Part shown: one piece after another, positions 12,499 through 27,353 of the stretch
How the letters are laid out: every line of letters begins with the position of its first letter
Position numbering within the stretch: position 1 is the first letter of the stretch
From: Patiria miniata
Taxonomy: Eukaryota; Echinodermata; Asteroidea; Valvatida; Asterinidae
Assembly: GCF_015706575.1 (NCBI RefSeq)
Contig: NW_024037063.1
Location: forward strand, 13,516,927-13,580,926
DNA length: 64,000 bases
Direction: 5' to 3'
Program-made: the position numbers and the translations under genes
Notes under the pieces: model-generated
What the model was told of the DNA's origin: nothing
What the model saw: the letters and a program-made list of their open reading frames with translations, nothing else
Database searches by the model: none

Positions 12499-12998
12499 NN
12501 NNNNNNNNNNNNNNNNNNNNNNNNNNNNNNNNNNNNNNNNNNNNNNNNNNNNNNNNNNNNNNNNNNNNNNNNNNNNNNNNNNNNNNNNNNNNNNNNNNNN
12601 NNNNNNNNNNNNNNNNNNNNNNNNNNNNNNNNNNNNNNNNNNNNNNNNNNNNNNNNNNNNNNNNNNNNNNNNNNNNNNNNNNNNNNNNNNNNNNNNNNNN
12701 NNNNNNNNNNNNNNNNNNNNNNNNNNNNNNNNNNNNNNNNNNNNNNNNNNNNNNNNNNNNNNNNNNNNNNNNNNNNNNNNNNNNNNNNNNNNNNNNNNNN
12801 NNNNNNNNNNNNNNNNNNNNNNNNNNNNNNNNNNNNNNNNNNNNNNNNNNNNNNNNNNNNNNNNNNNNNNNNNNNNNNNNNNNNNNNNNNNNNNNNNNNN
12901 NNNNNNNNNNNNNNNNNNNNNNNNNNNNNNNNNNNNNNNNNNNNNNNNNNNNNNNNNNNNNNNNNNNNNNNNNNNNNNNNNNNNNNNNNNNNNNNNNN
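12499..12998. other. assembly gap of exactly 500 N
   Basis: 500 unknown bases. The round size indicates a scaffolding placeholder, not a measured length. Sequence before the gap is not satellite and sequence after it is, so the left boundary of the satellite array lies inside the gap. The true array length is therefore unknown. Confidence 0.98.
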
Positions 12999-15900
12999 TT
13001 TTACAAACTATACCTTGGTGGATAGCGATGAATAGGCCAACAAGCTGACAAATTTGCAAGGCTTCAGACTTGAAACTTTTGAGTGAGCCCCAGATGTAGG
13101 TGCATGATGCCCCCAGTTTCGTTTTGTGCAGTAAGTCCCATAGCAAGGGCTGTCAGCGCCAGCCTACATGGCTCTCATGAGTCGCGGTCTAAAGGTACCT
13201 CAACATGGATGGATTTTGACAAACTATACCTTGGTGGATAGCGGATGAATAGGCCAACAAGCTGACAAATTTGCAAGGCTCAGACTTGAAACTTTTGGAG
13301 TGAGCCCCAGAGTAGGTGCATGATGCCCCCAGTTTCGTTTTTTGTGCAGTAAGTCCCATAGCAAGGGCTGTCAGCGCCAGCCTACATGGCTCTCTATGAG
13401 TCGCGGTCTAAAGGTACCTCAACATAGATGGATTTTGACAAACTATACCTTGGTGGATAGCGGATGAATAGGCCAACAAGCTGACAAATTTGCAAGGCTT
13501 CAGACTTGAAACTTTTGGAGTGAGCCCCAGATGTAGGTGCATGATGCCCCAGTTTCGTTTTTGTGCAGTAAGTCCCATAGCAAGGGCTGTCAGCGCCAGC
13601 CTACATGGCTCTCATGAGTCGCGGTCTAAAGGTACCTCAACATGGATGGATTTTGACAAACTATACCTTGGTGGATAGCGGATGAATAGGCCAACAAGCT
13701 GACAAATTTGCAAGGCTTCAGACTTGAAACTTTTGGAGTGAGCCCCAGATTAGGTGCATGATGCCCCCAGTTTCGTTTTTGTGCAGTAAGTCCCATAGCA
13801 AGGGCTGTCAGCGCCAGCCTACATGGCTCTCATGAGTCGCGGTCTAAAGGTATCTCAACATGGATGGATTTTGACAAAACTATACCTTGGTGGATAAGCG
13901 GATGAATAGGCCAACACGCTGACAAATTTGCAAGGCTTCAGACTTGAAACTTTTGGAGTGAGCCCCAGATGTAGGTGCATGATGCCCCCAGTTTCGTTTT
14001 TGTGCAGTAAGTCCCATAGCAAGGGCTGTCAGCGCCAGCCTACATGGCTCTCATGAGTCGCGGTCTAAAGGTACCTCAACATAGATGGATTTTGACAAAC
14101 TATACCTTGGTGGATAGCGGATGAATAGGCCAACAAGCTGACAAATTTGGCAAGGCTTCAGACTTGAAACTTTTGGAGGGAGCCCCAGATGTAGGTGCAT
14201 GATGCCCCCAGTTTCGTTTTTGTGCAGTAAGTCCCATAGCAAGGGCTGTCAGCGCCAGCCTACATGGCTCTCATGAGTCGCGGTCTAAAGGTACCTCAAC
14301 ATAGATGGATTTTGACAAACTATACCTTGGTGGATAGCGGATGAATAGGCCAACAAGCTGACAAATTTGCAAGGCTTCAGACTTGAAACTTTTGGAGTGA
14401 GCCCCAAGAGTAGGTGCATGATGCCCCCAGTTTCGTTTTTGTGCAGTAAGTCCATAGCAGGGCTGTCAGCGCCAGCCTACATGGCTCTCATGAGTCGCGG
14501 TCTAAAGGTATCTCAACATGGATGGATTTTGACAAACTATACCTTGTTGGATAGCGGATGAATAGGCCAACAAGCTGACAAATTTGCAAGGCTTCAAGAC
14601 TTGAAACTTTTGGAGTGAGCCCCAGATGTAGGTGCATGATGCCCCCAGTTTCGTTTTTGTGCAGTAAGTCCCATAGCAAGGGCTGTCAGCGCCAGCCTAC
14701 ATGGCTCTCATGAGTCGCGGTCTAAAGGTATCCAAACATGGATGGATTTTGACAAACTATACCTTGGTGGATAGCGGATGAATAGGCCAACACGCTGACA
14801 AATTTGCAAGGCTTCAGACTTGAAACTTTTGGAGTGAGCCCCAGATGTAGGTGCATGATGCCCCCAGTTTCGTTTTTGTGCAGTAAGTCCCATAGCAAGG
14901 GCTGTCAGCGCCAGCCTACATGGCTCTCATGAGTCGCGGTCTAAAGGTACCTCAACATGGATGGATTTTGACAAACTATACCTTGGTGGATAGCGGATGA
15001 ATAGGCCAACACGCTGACAAATTTGCAAGGCTTCAGACTTGAAACTTTTGGAGTGAGCCCCAGATGTATGTGCAGATGCCCCCAGTTTCGTTTTTTGTGC
15101 AGTAAGTCCCATAGCAAGGGCTGTCAGCGCCAGCCTACATGGCTCTCATGAGTCGCGGTCTAAAGGTATCTCAACATGGATGGATTTTGACAAACTATAC
15201 CTTGGTGGATAGCGGATGAATAGGCCAACAAGCTGACAAATTTGCAAGGCTTCAGACTTGAAACTTTTGGAGTGAGCCCCAGATGTAGGTGCATGATGCC
15301 CCCAGTTTCGTTTTTGTGCAGTAAGTCCCATAGCAAGGGCTGTCAGCGCCAGCCTACATGGCTCTCATGAGTCGCGGTCTAAAGGTACCTCAACATGGAT
15401 GGATTTTGACAAACTATACCTTGGTGGATAGCGGATGAATAGGCCAACAAGCTGACAAATTTGCAAGGCTTCAGACTTGAAACTTTTGGAGTGAGCCCCA
15501 GTTTTCGTTTTTGTGCAGTAAGTCCCATAGCAGGGCTGTCAGCGCCAGCCTACATGGCTCTCATGAGTCGCGGTCTAAAGGTATCTCAACATGGATGGAT
15601 TTTGACAAACTATACCTTGGTGGATAGCGGATGAATAGGCCAACAAGCTGACAAATTTGCAAGGCTTCAGACTTGAAACTTTTGGAGTGAGCCCCAGATG
15701 TAGGTGCATGATGCCCCCAGTTCGTTTTTTTGTGCAGTAAGTCCCATAGCAAGGGCTGTCAGCGCCAGCCTACATGGCTCTCATGAGTCGCGGTCTAAAG
15801 GTATCTCAACATGGATGGATTTTGACAAACTATACCTTGGTGGATAGCGGATGAATAGGCCAACAAGCTGACAAATTTGCAAGGCTTCAGACTTGAAACT

Positions 15901-18900
15901 TTTGGAGTGAGCCCCAGATGTAGGTGCATGATGCCCCCAGTTTCGTTTTTGTGCAGTAAGTCCCATAGCAAGGGCTGTCAGCGCCAGCCTACATGGCTCT
16001 CATGAGTCGCGGTCTAAAGGTACCTCAACATGGATGGATTTTGACAAACTATACCTTGGTGGATAGCGGATGAATAGGCCAACAAGCTGACAAATTTGCA
16101 AGGCTTCAGACTTGAAACTTTTGGAGTGAGCCCCAGATGTAGGTGCATGATGCCCCCAGTTTCGTTTTTGTGCAGTAAGTCCCATAGCAAGGGCTGTCAG
16201 CGCCAGCCTACATGGCTCTCATGAGTCGCGGTCTAAAGGTATCTCAACATGGATGGATTTTGACAAACTATACCTTGTGGATAGCGGATGAATAGGCAAA
16301 AGCTGACAAATTTGCAAGGCTTCAGACTTGAAACTTTTGGAGTGAGCCCCAGATGTAGGTGCATGATGCCCCCAGTTCGTTTTTGTGCAGTAAGTCCCAT
16401 AGCAAGGGCTGTCAGCGCCAGCCTACATGGCTCTCATGAGTCGCGGTCTAAAGGTACCTCAACATGGATGGATTTTGACAAACTATACCTTGGTGGATAG
16501 CGGATGAATAGGCCAACAAGCTGACAAATTTGCAAGGCTTTCAGACTTGAAACTTTTGGAGTGAGCCCCAGATGTAGGTGCATGGATGCCCCCATTTCGT
16601 TTTTGTGCAGTAAGTCCCATAGCAAGGGCTGTCAGCGCCAGCCTACATGGCTCTCATGAGTCGCGGTCTAAAGGTACCTCAACATGGATGGATTTTGACA
16701 AACTATACCTTGGTGGATAGCGGATGAATAGGCCAACAAGCTGACAAATTTGCAAGGCTTCAGACTTGAAACTTTTGGAGGAGCCCCAGATGTAGGTGCA
16801 TGATGCCCCCAGTTTCGTTTTGTGCAGTAAGTCCCATAGCAAGGGCTGTCAGCGCCAGCCTACATGGCTCTCATGAGTCGCGGTCTAAAGGTACCTCAAC
16901 ATGGATGGATTTTGACAAACTATACCTTGGTGGATAGCGGATGAATAGGCCAACAAGCTGACAAATTTGCAAGGCTTCAGACTTGAAACTTTTGGAGTGA
17001 GCCCCAGATGTAGGTGCATGATGCCCCCAGTTTCGTTTTTGTGCAGTAAGTCCCCATAGCAAGGGCTGTCAGCGCCAGCCTACATGGCTCTCATGAGTCG
17101 CGGTCTAAAGGTATCCCACATGGATGGATTTTGACAAACTATACCTTGTGTGGATAGCGGATGAATAGGCCAACAAGCTGACAAATTTGCAAGGCTTCAG
17201 ACTTGAAACTTTTGGAGTGAGCCCCAGATGTAGGTGCATGATGCCCCCAGTTTCGTTTTTGTGCAGTAAGTCCCATAGCAAGGGCTGTCAGCGCCAGCCT
17301 ACATGGCTCTCATGAGTCGCGGTCTAAAGGTACCTCAACATGGATGGATTTTGACAAACTATACCTTGGTGGATAGCGGATGAATAGGCCAACAAGCTGA
17401 CAAATTTGCAAGGCTTTCAGACTTGAAACTTTTGGAGTGAGCCCCAGATGTAGGTGCAGGATGCCGCCAGTTTGTTTTGTTTTTGTGCAGTAAGTCCCAT
17501 AGCAAGGGCTGTCAGCGCCAGCCTACATGGCTCTCATGAGTCGCGGTCTAAAGGTACCTCAACATGGATGGATTTTGACAAACTATACCTTGGTGGATAG
17601 CGGATGAATAGGCCAACAAGCTGACAAATTTGCAAGGCTTCAGACTTGAACCTTTTGGAGTGAGCCCCAGATGTAGAGCATGATGCCCCCAGTTTTTCGT
17701 TTTTGTGCAGTAAGTCCCATAGCAAGGGCTGTCAGCGCCAGCCTACATGGCTCTCATGAGTCGCGGTCTAAAGGTATCCCAACATGGATGGATTTTGACA
17801 AACTATACCTTGGTGGATAGCGGATGAATAGGCCAACAAGCTGACAAATTTGCAAGGCTTCAGACTTGAAACTTTTGGAGTGAGCCCCAGATGTAGGTGC
17901 ATGATGCCCCCAGTTTCGTTTTTGTGCAGTAAGTCCCATAGCAAGGGCTGTCAGCGCCAGCCTACATGGCTCTCATGAGTCGCGGTCTAAAGGTATCTCA
18001 ACATGGATGGATTTTGACAAACTATACCTTGGTGGATAGCGGATGAATAGGCCAACAAGCTGACAAATTTGCAAGGCTTCAGACTTGAAACTTTTGGAGT
18101 GAGCCCCAGATGTAGGTGCATGATGCCCCCAGTTTCGTTTTTGTGCAGTAAGTCCCATAGCAAGGGCTGTCAGCGCCAGCCTACATGGCTCTCATGAGTC
18201 GCGGTCTAAAGGTATCCAACATAAATGGATTTTGACAAACTATACCTTGGTGGATAGCGGATGAATAGGCCAACAAGCTGACAAATTTGCAAGGCTTCAG
18301 ACTTGAAACTTTTGGAGTGAGCCCCAGATGTAGGTGCATGATGCCCCCAGTTTCGTTTTTTGTGCAGTAAGTCCCATAGCAAGGGCTGTCAGCGCCAGCC
18401 TACATGGCTCTCATGAGTCGCGGTCTAAAGGTACCTCAACATAATGGATTTTGACAAACTATACCTTGGTGGATAGCGGATGAATAGGCCAACAAGCTGA
18501 CAAATTTGCAAGGCTTCAGACTTGAAACTTTTGGAGTGAGCCCCAGATGTATGTGCAGGATGCCCCAGTTTCGTTTTTGTGCAGTAAGTCCCATAGCAAG
18601 GGCTGTCAGCGCCAGCCTACATGGCTCTCATGAGTCGCGGTCTAAAGGTATCTCAACATAAATGGATTTTGACAAACTATACCTTGGTGGATAGCGGATG
18701 AATAGGCCAACAAGCTGACAAATTTGCAAGGCTTCAGACTTGAAACTTTTGGAGTGAGCCCAGATGTAGGTGCATGATGCCCCCAGTTTCGTTTTTGTGC
18801 AGTAAGTCCCATAGCAAGGGCTGTCAGCGCCAGCCTACATGGCTCTCATGAGTCGCGGTCTAAAGGTATCCCAACATGGATGGATTTTGACAAACTATAC

Positions 18901-21900
18901 CTTGGTGGATAGCGGATGAATAGCCAACAAGCTGACAAATTTGCAAGGCTTCAGACTTGAAACTTGGAGTGAGCCCCAGATGTAGGTGCATGATGCCCCC
19001 AGTTTCGTTTTTGTGCAGTAAGTCCCATAGCAAGGGCTGTCAGCGCCAGCCTACATGGCTCTCATGAGTCGCGGTCTAAAGGTATCTCAACATGGATGGA
19101 TTTTGACAAACTATACCTTGGTGGATAGCGGATGAATAGGCCAACACGCTGACAAATTTGCAAGGCTTCAGACTTGAAACTTTTGGAGTGAGCCCCAGAT
19201 GTAGGTGCATGATGCCCCCAGTTTCGTTTTTGTGCAGTAAGTCCCATAGCAAGGGCTGTCAGCGCCAGCCTACATGGCTCTCATGAGTCGCGGTCTAAAG
19301 GTACCTCAACATGGATGGATTTTGACAAACTATACCTTGGTGGATAGCGGATGAATAGGCCAACAAGCTGACAAATTTGCAAGGCTTCAGACTTGAAACT
19401 TTTGAGTGGAGCCCCAGATGTAGGTGCATGATGCCCCCAGTTTCGTTTTTGTGCAGTAAGTCCCATAGCAAGGGCTGTCAGCGCCAGCCTACATGGCTCT
19501 CATGAGTCGCGGTCTAAAGGTACCTCAACATGGATGGATTTTGACAAACTATACCTTGGTGGATAGCGGATGAATAGGCCAACAAGCTGACAAATTTGCA
19601 AGGCTTCAGACTTGAAACTTTTGGAGTGAGCCCCAGATGTAGGTGCATGATGCCCCCAGTTTCGTTTTTGTGCAGTAAGTCCCATAGCAAGGGCTGTCAG
19701 CGCCAGCCTACATGGCTCTCATGAGTCGCGGTCTAGGTATCTCAACATGGATGGATTTTGACAAACTATACTCTTGGTGGATAGCGGATGAATAGGCCAA
19801 CAAGCTGACAAATTTGCAAGGCTTCAGACTTGAAACTTTTTGAGTGAGCCCCAGATGTAGGTGCATGATGCCCCCAGTTTCGTTTTTGTGCAGTAAGTCC
19901 CATAGCAAGGGCTGTCAGCGCCAGCCTACATGGCTCTCATGAGTCGCGGTCTAAAGGTACCTCAACATAGATGGATTTTGACAAACTATACCTTGGTGGA
20001 TAGCGGATGAATAGGCCAACAAGCTGACAAATTTGCAAGGCTTCAGACTTGAAACTTTTGGAGGGAGCCCCAGATGTAGGTGCATGATGCCCCAGTTTCG
20101 TTTTTGTGCAGTAAGTCCCATAGCAAGGGCTGTCAGCGCCAGCCTACATGGCTCTCATGAGTCGCGGTCTAAAGGTACCTCAACATGGATGGATTTTGAC
20201 AAACTATACCTTGGTGGATAGCGGATGAATAGGCCAACAAGCTGACAAATTTGCAAGGCTTCAGACTTGAAACTTTTGGAGTGAGCCCAAGATGTAGGTG
20301 CATGATGCCCCCAGTTTCGTTTTTGTGCAGTAAGTCCCATAGCAAGGGCTGTCAGCGCCAGCCTACATGGCTCTCATGAGTCGCGGTCTAAAGGTATCCC
20401 AACATGGATGGATTTTGACAAACTATACCTTGTGGATAGCGGATGAATAGGCCAACAAGCTGACAAATTTGCAAGGCTTCAGACTTGAAACTTTTGGAGT
20501 GAGCCCCAGATGTAGGTGCATGATGCCCCCAGTTTCGTTTTTGTGCAGTAAGTCCCATAGCAAGGGCTGTCAGCGCCAGCCTACATGGCTCTCATGAGTC
20601 GCGGTCTAAAGGTATCTCAACATGGATGGATTTTGACAAACTATACCTTGGTGGATAGCGGATGAATAGGCCAACAAGCTGACAAATTTGCAAGGCTTCA
20701 GACTTGAAACTTTTGGAGTGAGCCCCAGATGTAGGTGCATGATGCCCCCAGTTTCGTTTTTGTGCAGTAAGTCCCATAGCAAGGGCTGTCAGCGCCAGCC
20801 TACATGGCTCTCATGAGTCGCGGTCTAAAGGTACCTCAACATAGATGGATTTTGACAAACTATACCTTGGTGGATAGCGGATGAATAGGCCAACAAGCTG
20901 ACAAATTTGCAAGGCTTCAGACTTGAAACTTTTGGAGTGAGCCCCAGATGTAGGTGCATGATGCCCCCAGTTTCGTTTTTGTGCAGTAAGTCCCATAGCA
21001 AGGGCTGTCAGCGCCAGCCTACATGGCTCTCATGAGTCGCGGTCTAAAGGTATCTCAACATGGATGGATTTTGACAAACTATACCTTGGTGGATAGCGGA
21101 TGAATAGGCCAACAAGCTGACAAATTTGCAAGGCTTCAGACTTGAAACTTTTGGAGTGAGCCCCAGATGTAGGTGCATGATGCCCCCAGTTTCGTTTTTG
21201 TGCAGTAAGTCCCATAGCAAGGGCTGTCAGCGCCAGCCTACATGGCTCTCATGAGTCGCGGTCTAAAGGTACCTCAACATGGATGGATTTTGACAAACTA
21301 TACCTTGGTGGATAGCGGATGAATAGGCCAACAAGCTGACAAATTTGCAAGGCTTCAGACTTGAAACTTTTGGAGTGAGCCCCAGTTTCGTTTTTGTGCA
21401 GTAAGTCCCATAGCAAGGGCTGTCAGCGCCAGCCTACATGGCTCTCATGAGTCGCGGTCTAAAGGTATCTCAACATGGATGGATTTTGACAAACTATACC
21501 TTGGTGGATAGCGGATGAATAGGCCAACAAGCTGACAAATTTGCAAGGCTTCAGACTTGAAACTTTTGGAGTGAGCCCCAGATGTAGGTGCATGATGCCC
21601 CCAGTTTCGTTTTTGTGCAGTAAGTCCCATAGCAAGGGCTGTCAGCGCCAGCCTACATGGCTCTCATGAGTCGCGGTCTAAAGGTATCTCAACATGGATG
21701 GATTTTGACAAACTATACCTTGGTGGATAGCGGATGAATAGGCCAACAAGCTGACAAATTTGCAAGGCTTCAGACTTGAAACTTTTGGAGTGAGCCCCAG
21801 ATGTAGGTGCATGATGCCCCCAGTTTCGTTTTTGTGCAGTAAGTCCCATAGCAAGGGCTGTCAGCGCCAGCCTACATGGCTCTCATGAGTCGCGGTCTAA

Positions 21901-24900
21901 AGGTACCTCAACATGGATGGATTTTGACAAACTATACCTTGGTGGATAGCGGATGAATAGGCCACAAGCTGACAAATTTGCAAGGCTTCAGACTTGAAAC
22001 TTTTGGAGTGAGCCCCAGATGTAGGTGCATGATGCCCCCAGTTTCGTTTTTGTGCAGTAAGTCCCATAGCAAGGGCTGTCAGCGCCAGCCTACATGGCTC
22101 TCATGAGTCGCGGTCTAAAGGTATCTCAACATGGATGGATTTTGACAAACTATACCTTGGTGGATAGCGGATGAATAGGCCAACAAGCTGACAAATTTGC
22201 AAGGCTTCAGACTTGAAACTTTTTGAGTGAGCCCCAGATGTAGGTGCATGATGCCCCCAGTTTCGTTTTTGTGCAGTAAGTCCCATAGCAAGGGCTGTCA
22301 GCGCCAGCCTACATGGCTCTCATGAGTCGCGGTCTAAAGGTACCTCAACATGATGGATTTTGACAAACTATACCTTGGTGGATAGCGGATGAATAGGCCA
22401 ACAAGCTGACAAATTTGCAAGGCTTCAGACTTGAAACTTTTGGAGTGAGCCCCAGATGTATGTGCATGATGCCCCCAGTTTCGTTTTTGTGCAGTAAGTC
22501 CCATAGCAAGGGCTGTCAGCGCCAGCCTACATGGCTCTCATGAGTCGCGGTCTAAAGGTACCCAACATGGATGGATTTTGACAAACTATACCTTGGTGGA
22601 TAGCGGATGAATAGGCCAACAAGCTGACAAATTTGCAAGGCTTCAGACTTGAAACTTTTGGAGTGAGCCCCAGATGTAGGTGCATGATGCCCCCAGTTTC
22701 GTTTTTTGTGCAGTAAGTCCCATAGCAAGGGCTGTCAGCGCCAGCCTACATGGCTCTCATGAGTCGCGGTCTAAAGGTACCTCAACATGGATGGATTTTG
22801 ACAACTATACCTTGGTGGATAGCGGATGAATAGGCCAACAAGCTGACAAATTTGCAAGGCTTCAGACTTGAAACTTTTGGAGTGAGCCCCAGATGTATGT
22901 GCATGATGCCCCCAGTTTCGTTTTTGTGCAGTAAGTCCCATAGCAAGGGCTGTCAGCGCCAGCCTACATGGCTCTCATGAGTCGCGGTCTAAGAGTATCT
23001 CAACATGGATGGATTTTGACAAACTATACCTTGGTGGATAGCGGATGAATAGGCCAACAAGCTGACAAATTTGCAAGGCTTCAGACTTGAAACTTTTGGA
23101 GTGAGTCCCAGATGTAGGTGCATGATGCCCCCAGTTTCGTTTTTGTGCAGTAAGTCCCATAGCAAGGGCTGTCAGCGCCAGCCTACATGGCTCTCATGAG
23201 TCGCGGTCTAAAGGTATCCTCAACATGGATGGATTTTGACAAACTATACCTTGGTGGATAGCGGATGAATAGGCCAACAAGCTGACAAATTTGCAAGGCT
23301 TCAGACTTGAAACTTTTGGAGTGAGCCCCAGATGTAGGTGCATGATGCCCCCAGTTTCGTTTTTGTGCAGTAAGTCCCATAGCAAGGGCTGTCAGCGCCA
23401 GCCTACATGGCTCTCATGAGTCGCGGTCTAAAGGTATCTCAACATAAATGGATTTTGACAAACTATACCTTGGTGGATAGCGGATGAATAGGCCAACAAG
23501 CTGACAAATTTGCAAGGCTTCAGACTTGAAACTTTTGGAGTGAGCCCCAGATGTAGGTGCATGATGCCCCCAGTTTCGTTTTTGTGCAGTAAGTCCCATA
23601 GCAAGGGCTGTCAGCGCCAGCCTACATGGCTCTCATGAGTCGCGGTCTAAAGGTACCTCAACATGGATGGATTTTGACAAACTATACCTTGGTGGATAGC
23701 GGATGAATAGGCCAACAAGCTGACAAATTTGCAAGGCTTCAGACTTGAAACTTTTGGAGTGAGCCCCAGATGTAGGTGCATGATGCCCCCAGTTTCGTTT
23801 TTGTGCAGTAAGTCCCATAGCAAGGGCTGTCAGCGCCAGCCTACATGGCTCTCATGAGTCGCGGTCTAAAGGTATCCCAACATGGATGGATTTTGACAAA
23901 CTATACCTTGTGGATAGCGGATGAATAGGCCAACAAGCTGACAAATTTGCAAGGCTTCAGACTTGAAACTTTTGGAGTGAGCCCCAGATGTAGGTGCATG
24001 ATGCCCCCAGTTTCGTTTTTGTGCAGTAAGTCCCATAGCAAGGGCTGTCAGCGCCAGCCTACATGGCTCTCATGAGTCGCGGTCTAAAGGTATCTCAACA
24101 TGGATGGATTTTGACAAACTATACCTTGGTGGATAGCGGATGAATAGGCCAACAAGCTGACAAATTTGCAAGGCTTCAGACTTGAAACTTTTGGAGTGAG
24201 CCCCAGATGTAGGTGCATGATGCCCCCAGTTTCGTTTTTGTGCAGTAAGTCCCATAGCAAGGGCTGTCAGCGCCAGCCTACATGGCTCTCATGAGTCGCG
24301 GTCTAAAGGTACCTCAACATGGATGGATTTTGACAAACTATACCTTGGTGGATAGCGGATGAATAGGCCAACAAGCTGACAAATTTGCAAGGCTTCAGAC
24401 TTGAAACTTTTGGAGTGAGCCCCAGATGTAGGTGCATGATGCCCCCAGTTTCGTTTTTGTGCAGTAAGTCCCATAGCAAGGGCTGTCAGCGCCAGCCTAC
24501 ATGGCTCTCATGAGTCGCGGTCTAAAGTATCTCAACATGGATGGATTTTGACAAACTATACCTTGGTGGATAGCGGATGAATAGGCCAACAAGCTGACAA
24601 ATTTGCAAGGCTTCAGACTTGAAACTTTTTGAGTGAGCCCCAGATGTAGGTGCATGATGCCCCCAGTTTCGTTTTTGTGCAGTAAGTCCCATAGCAAGGG
24701 CTGTCAGCGCCAGCCTACATGGCTCTCATGAGTCGCGGTCTAAAGGTATCTCAACATGGATGGATTTTGACAAACTATACCTTGGTGGATAGCGGATGAA
24801 TAGGCCAACAAGCTGACAAATTTTCAAGGCTTCAGACTTGAAACTTTTGGAGTGAGCCCCAGATGTAGGTGCATGATGCCCCCAGTTTCGTTTTTGTGCA

Positions 24901-27353
24901 GTAAGTCCCATAGCAAGGGCTGTCAGCGCCAGCCTACATGGCTCTCATGAGTCGCGGTCTAAAGGTATCTCAACATGGATGGATTTTGACAAACTATACC
25001 TTGGTGGATAGCGGATGAATAGGCCAACAAGCTGACAAATTTGCAAGGCTTCAGACTTGAAACTTTTGGAGTGAGCCCCAGATGTAGGTGCATGATGCCC
25101 CCAGTTTCGTTTTTGTGCAGTAAGTCCCATAGCAAGGGCTGTCAGCGCCAGCCTACATGGCTCTCATGAGTCGCGGTCTAAAGGTATCTCAACATAAATG
25201 GATTTTGACAAACTATACCTTGGTGGATAGCGGATGAATAGGCCAACAAGCTGACAAATTTGCAAGGCTTCAGACTTGAAACTTTTGGAGTGAGCCCCAG
25301 ATGTAGGTGCATGATGCCCCCAGTTTCGTTTTTGTGCAGTAAGTCCCATAGCAAGGGCTGTCAGCGCCAGCCTACATGGCTCTCATGAGTCGCGGTCTAA
25401 AGGTACCTCAACATGGATGGATTTTGACAAACTATACCTTGGTGGATAGCGGATGAATAGGCCAACAAGCTGACAAATTTGCAAGGCTTCAGACTTGAAA
25501 CTTTTGGAGTGAGCCCCAGATGTAGGTGCATGATGCCCCCAGTTTCGTTTTTGTGCAGTAAGTCCCATAGCAAGGGCTGTCAGCGCCAGCCTACATGGCT
25601 CTCATGAGTCGCGGTCTAAAGGTACCTCAACATGGATGGATTTTGACAAACTATACCTTGGTGGATAGCGGATGAATAGGCCAACAAGCTGACAAATTTG
25701 CAAGGCTTCAGACTTGAAACTTTTGGAGTGAGCCCCAGATGTAGGTGCATGATGCCCCCAGTTTCGTTTTTTGTGCAGTAAGTCCCATAGCAAGGGCTGT
25801 CAGCGCCAGCCTACATGGCTCTCATGAGTCGCGGTCTAAAGGTACCTCAACATGGATGGATTTTGACAAACTATACCTTGGTGGATAGCGGATGAATAGG
25901 CCAACAAGCTGACAAATTTGCAAGGCTTCAGACTTGAAACTTTTGGAGTGAGCCCCAGATGTAGGTGCATGATGCCCCCAGTTTCGTTTTTGTGCAGTAA
26001 GTCCCATAGCAAGGGCTGTCAGCGCCAGCCTACATGGCTCTCATGAGTCGCGGTCTAAAGGTACCTCAACATGGATGGATTTTGACAAACTATACCTTGG
26101 TGGATAGCGGATGAATAGGCCAACAAGCTGACAAATTTGCAAGGCTTCAGACTCGAAACTTTTGGAGTGAGCCCCAGATGTAGGTGCATGATGCCCCCAG
26201 TTTCGTTTTTGGGCAGTAAGTCCCATAGCAAGGGCTGTCAGCGCCAGCCTACATGGCTCTCATGAGTCGCGGTCTAAAGGTACTCAACATGGATGGATTT
26301 TGACAAACTATACCTTGGTGGATAGCGGATGAATAGGCCAACAAGCTGACAAATTTGCAAGGCTTCAGACTTGAAACTTTTGGAGTGAGCCCCAGATGTA
26401 GGTGCATGATGCCCCCAGTTTCGTTTTTGTGCAGTAAGTCCCATAGCAAGGGCTGTCAGCGCCAGCCTACATGGCTCTCATGAGTCGCGGTCTAAAGGTA
26501 CCTCAACATGGATGGATTTTGACAAACTATACCTTGGTGGATAGCGGATGAATAGGCCAACAAGCTGACAAATTTGCAAGGCTTCAGACTTGAAACTTTT
26601 GGAGTGAGCCCCAGATGTAGGTGCATGATGCCCCCAGTTTCGTTTTTGTGCAGTAAGTCCCATAGCAAGGGCTGTCAGCGCCAGCCTACATGGCTCTCAT
26701 GAGTCGCGGTCTAAAGGTATCTCAACATGGATGGATTTTGACAAACTATACCTTGGTGGATAGCGGATGAATAGGCCAACACGCTGACAAATTTGCAAGG
26801 CTTCAGACTTGAAACTTTTGGAGTGAGCCCCAGATGTAGGTGCATGATGCCCCCAGTTTCGTTTTTGTGCAGTAAGTCCCATAGCAAGGGCTGTCAGCGC
26901 CAGCCTACATGGCTCTCATGAGTCGCGGTCTAAAGGTATCTCAACATGGATGGATTTTGACAAACTATACCTTGGTGGATAGCGGATGAATAGGCCAACA
27001 AGCTGACAAATTTGCAAGGCTTCAGACTTGAAACTTTTGGAGTGAGCCCCAGATGTAGGTGCATGATGCCCCCAGTTTCGTTTTTGTGCAGTAAGTCCAA
27101 TAGCAAGGGCTGTCAGCGCCAGCCTACATGGCTCTCATGAGTCGCGGTCTAAAGGTACCTCAACATAAATGGATTTTGACAAACTATACCTTGGTGGATA
27201 GCGGATGAATAGGCCAACAAGCTGACAAATTTGCAAGGCTTCAGACTTGAAACTTTTGGAGGGAGCCCCAGATGTAGGTGCATGATGCCCCCAGTTTCGT
27301 TTTTGTGCAGTAAGTCCCATAGCAAGGGCTGTCAGCGCCAGCCTACATGGCTC

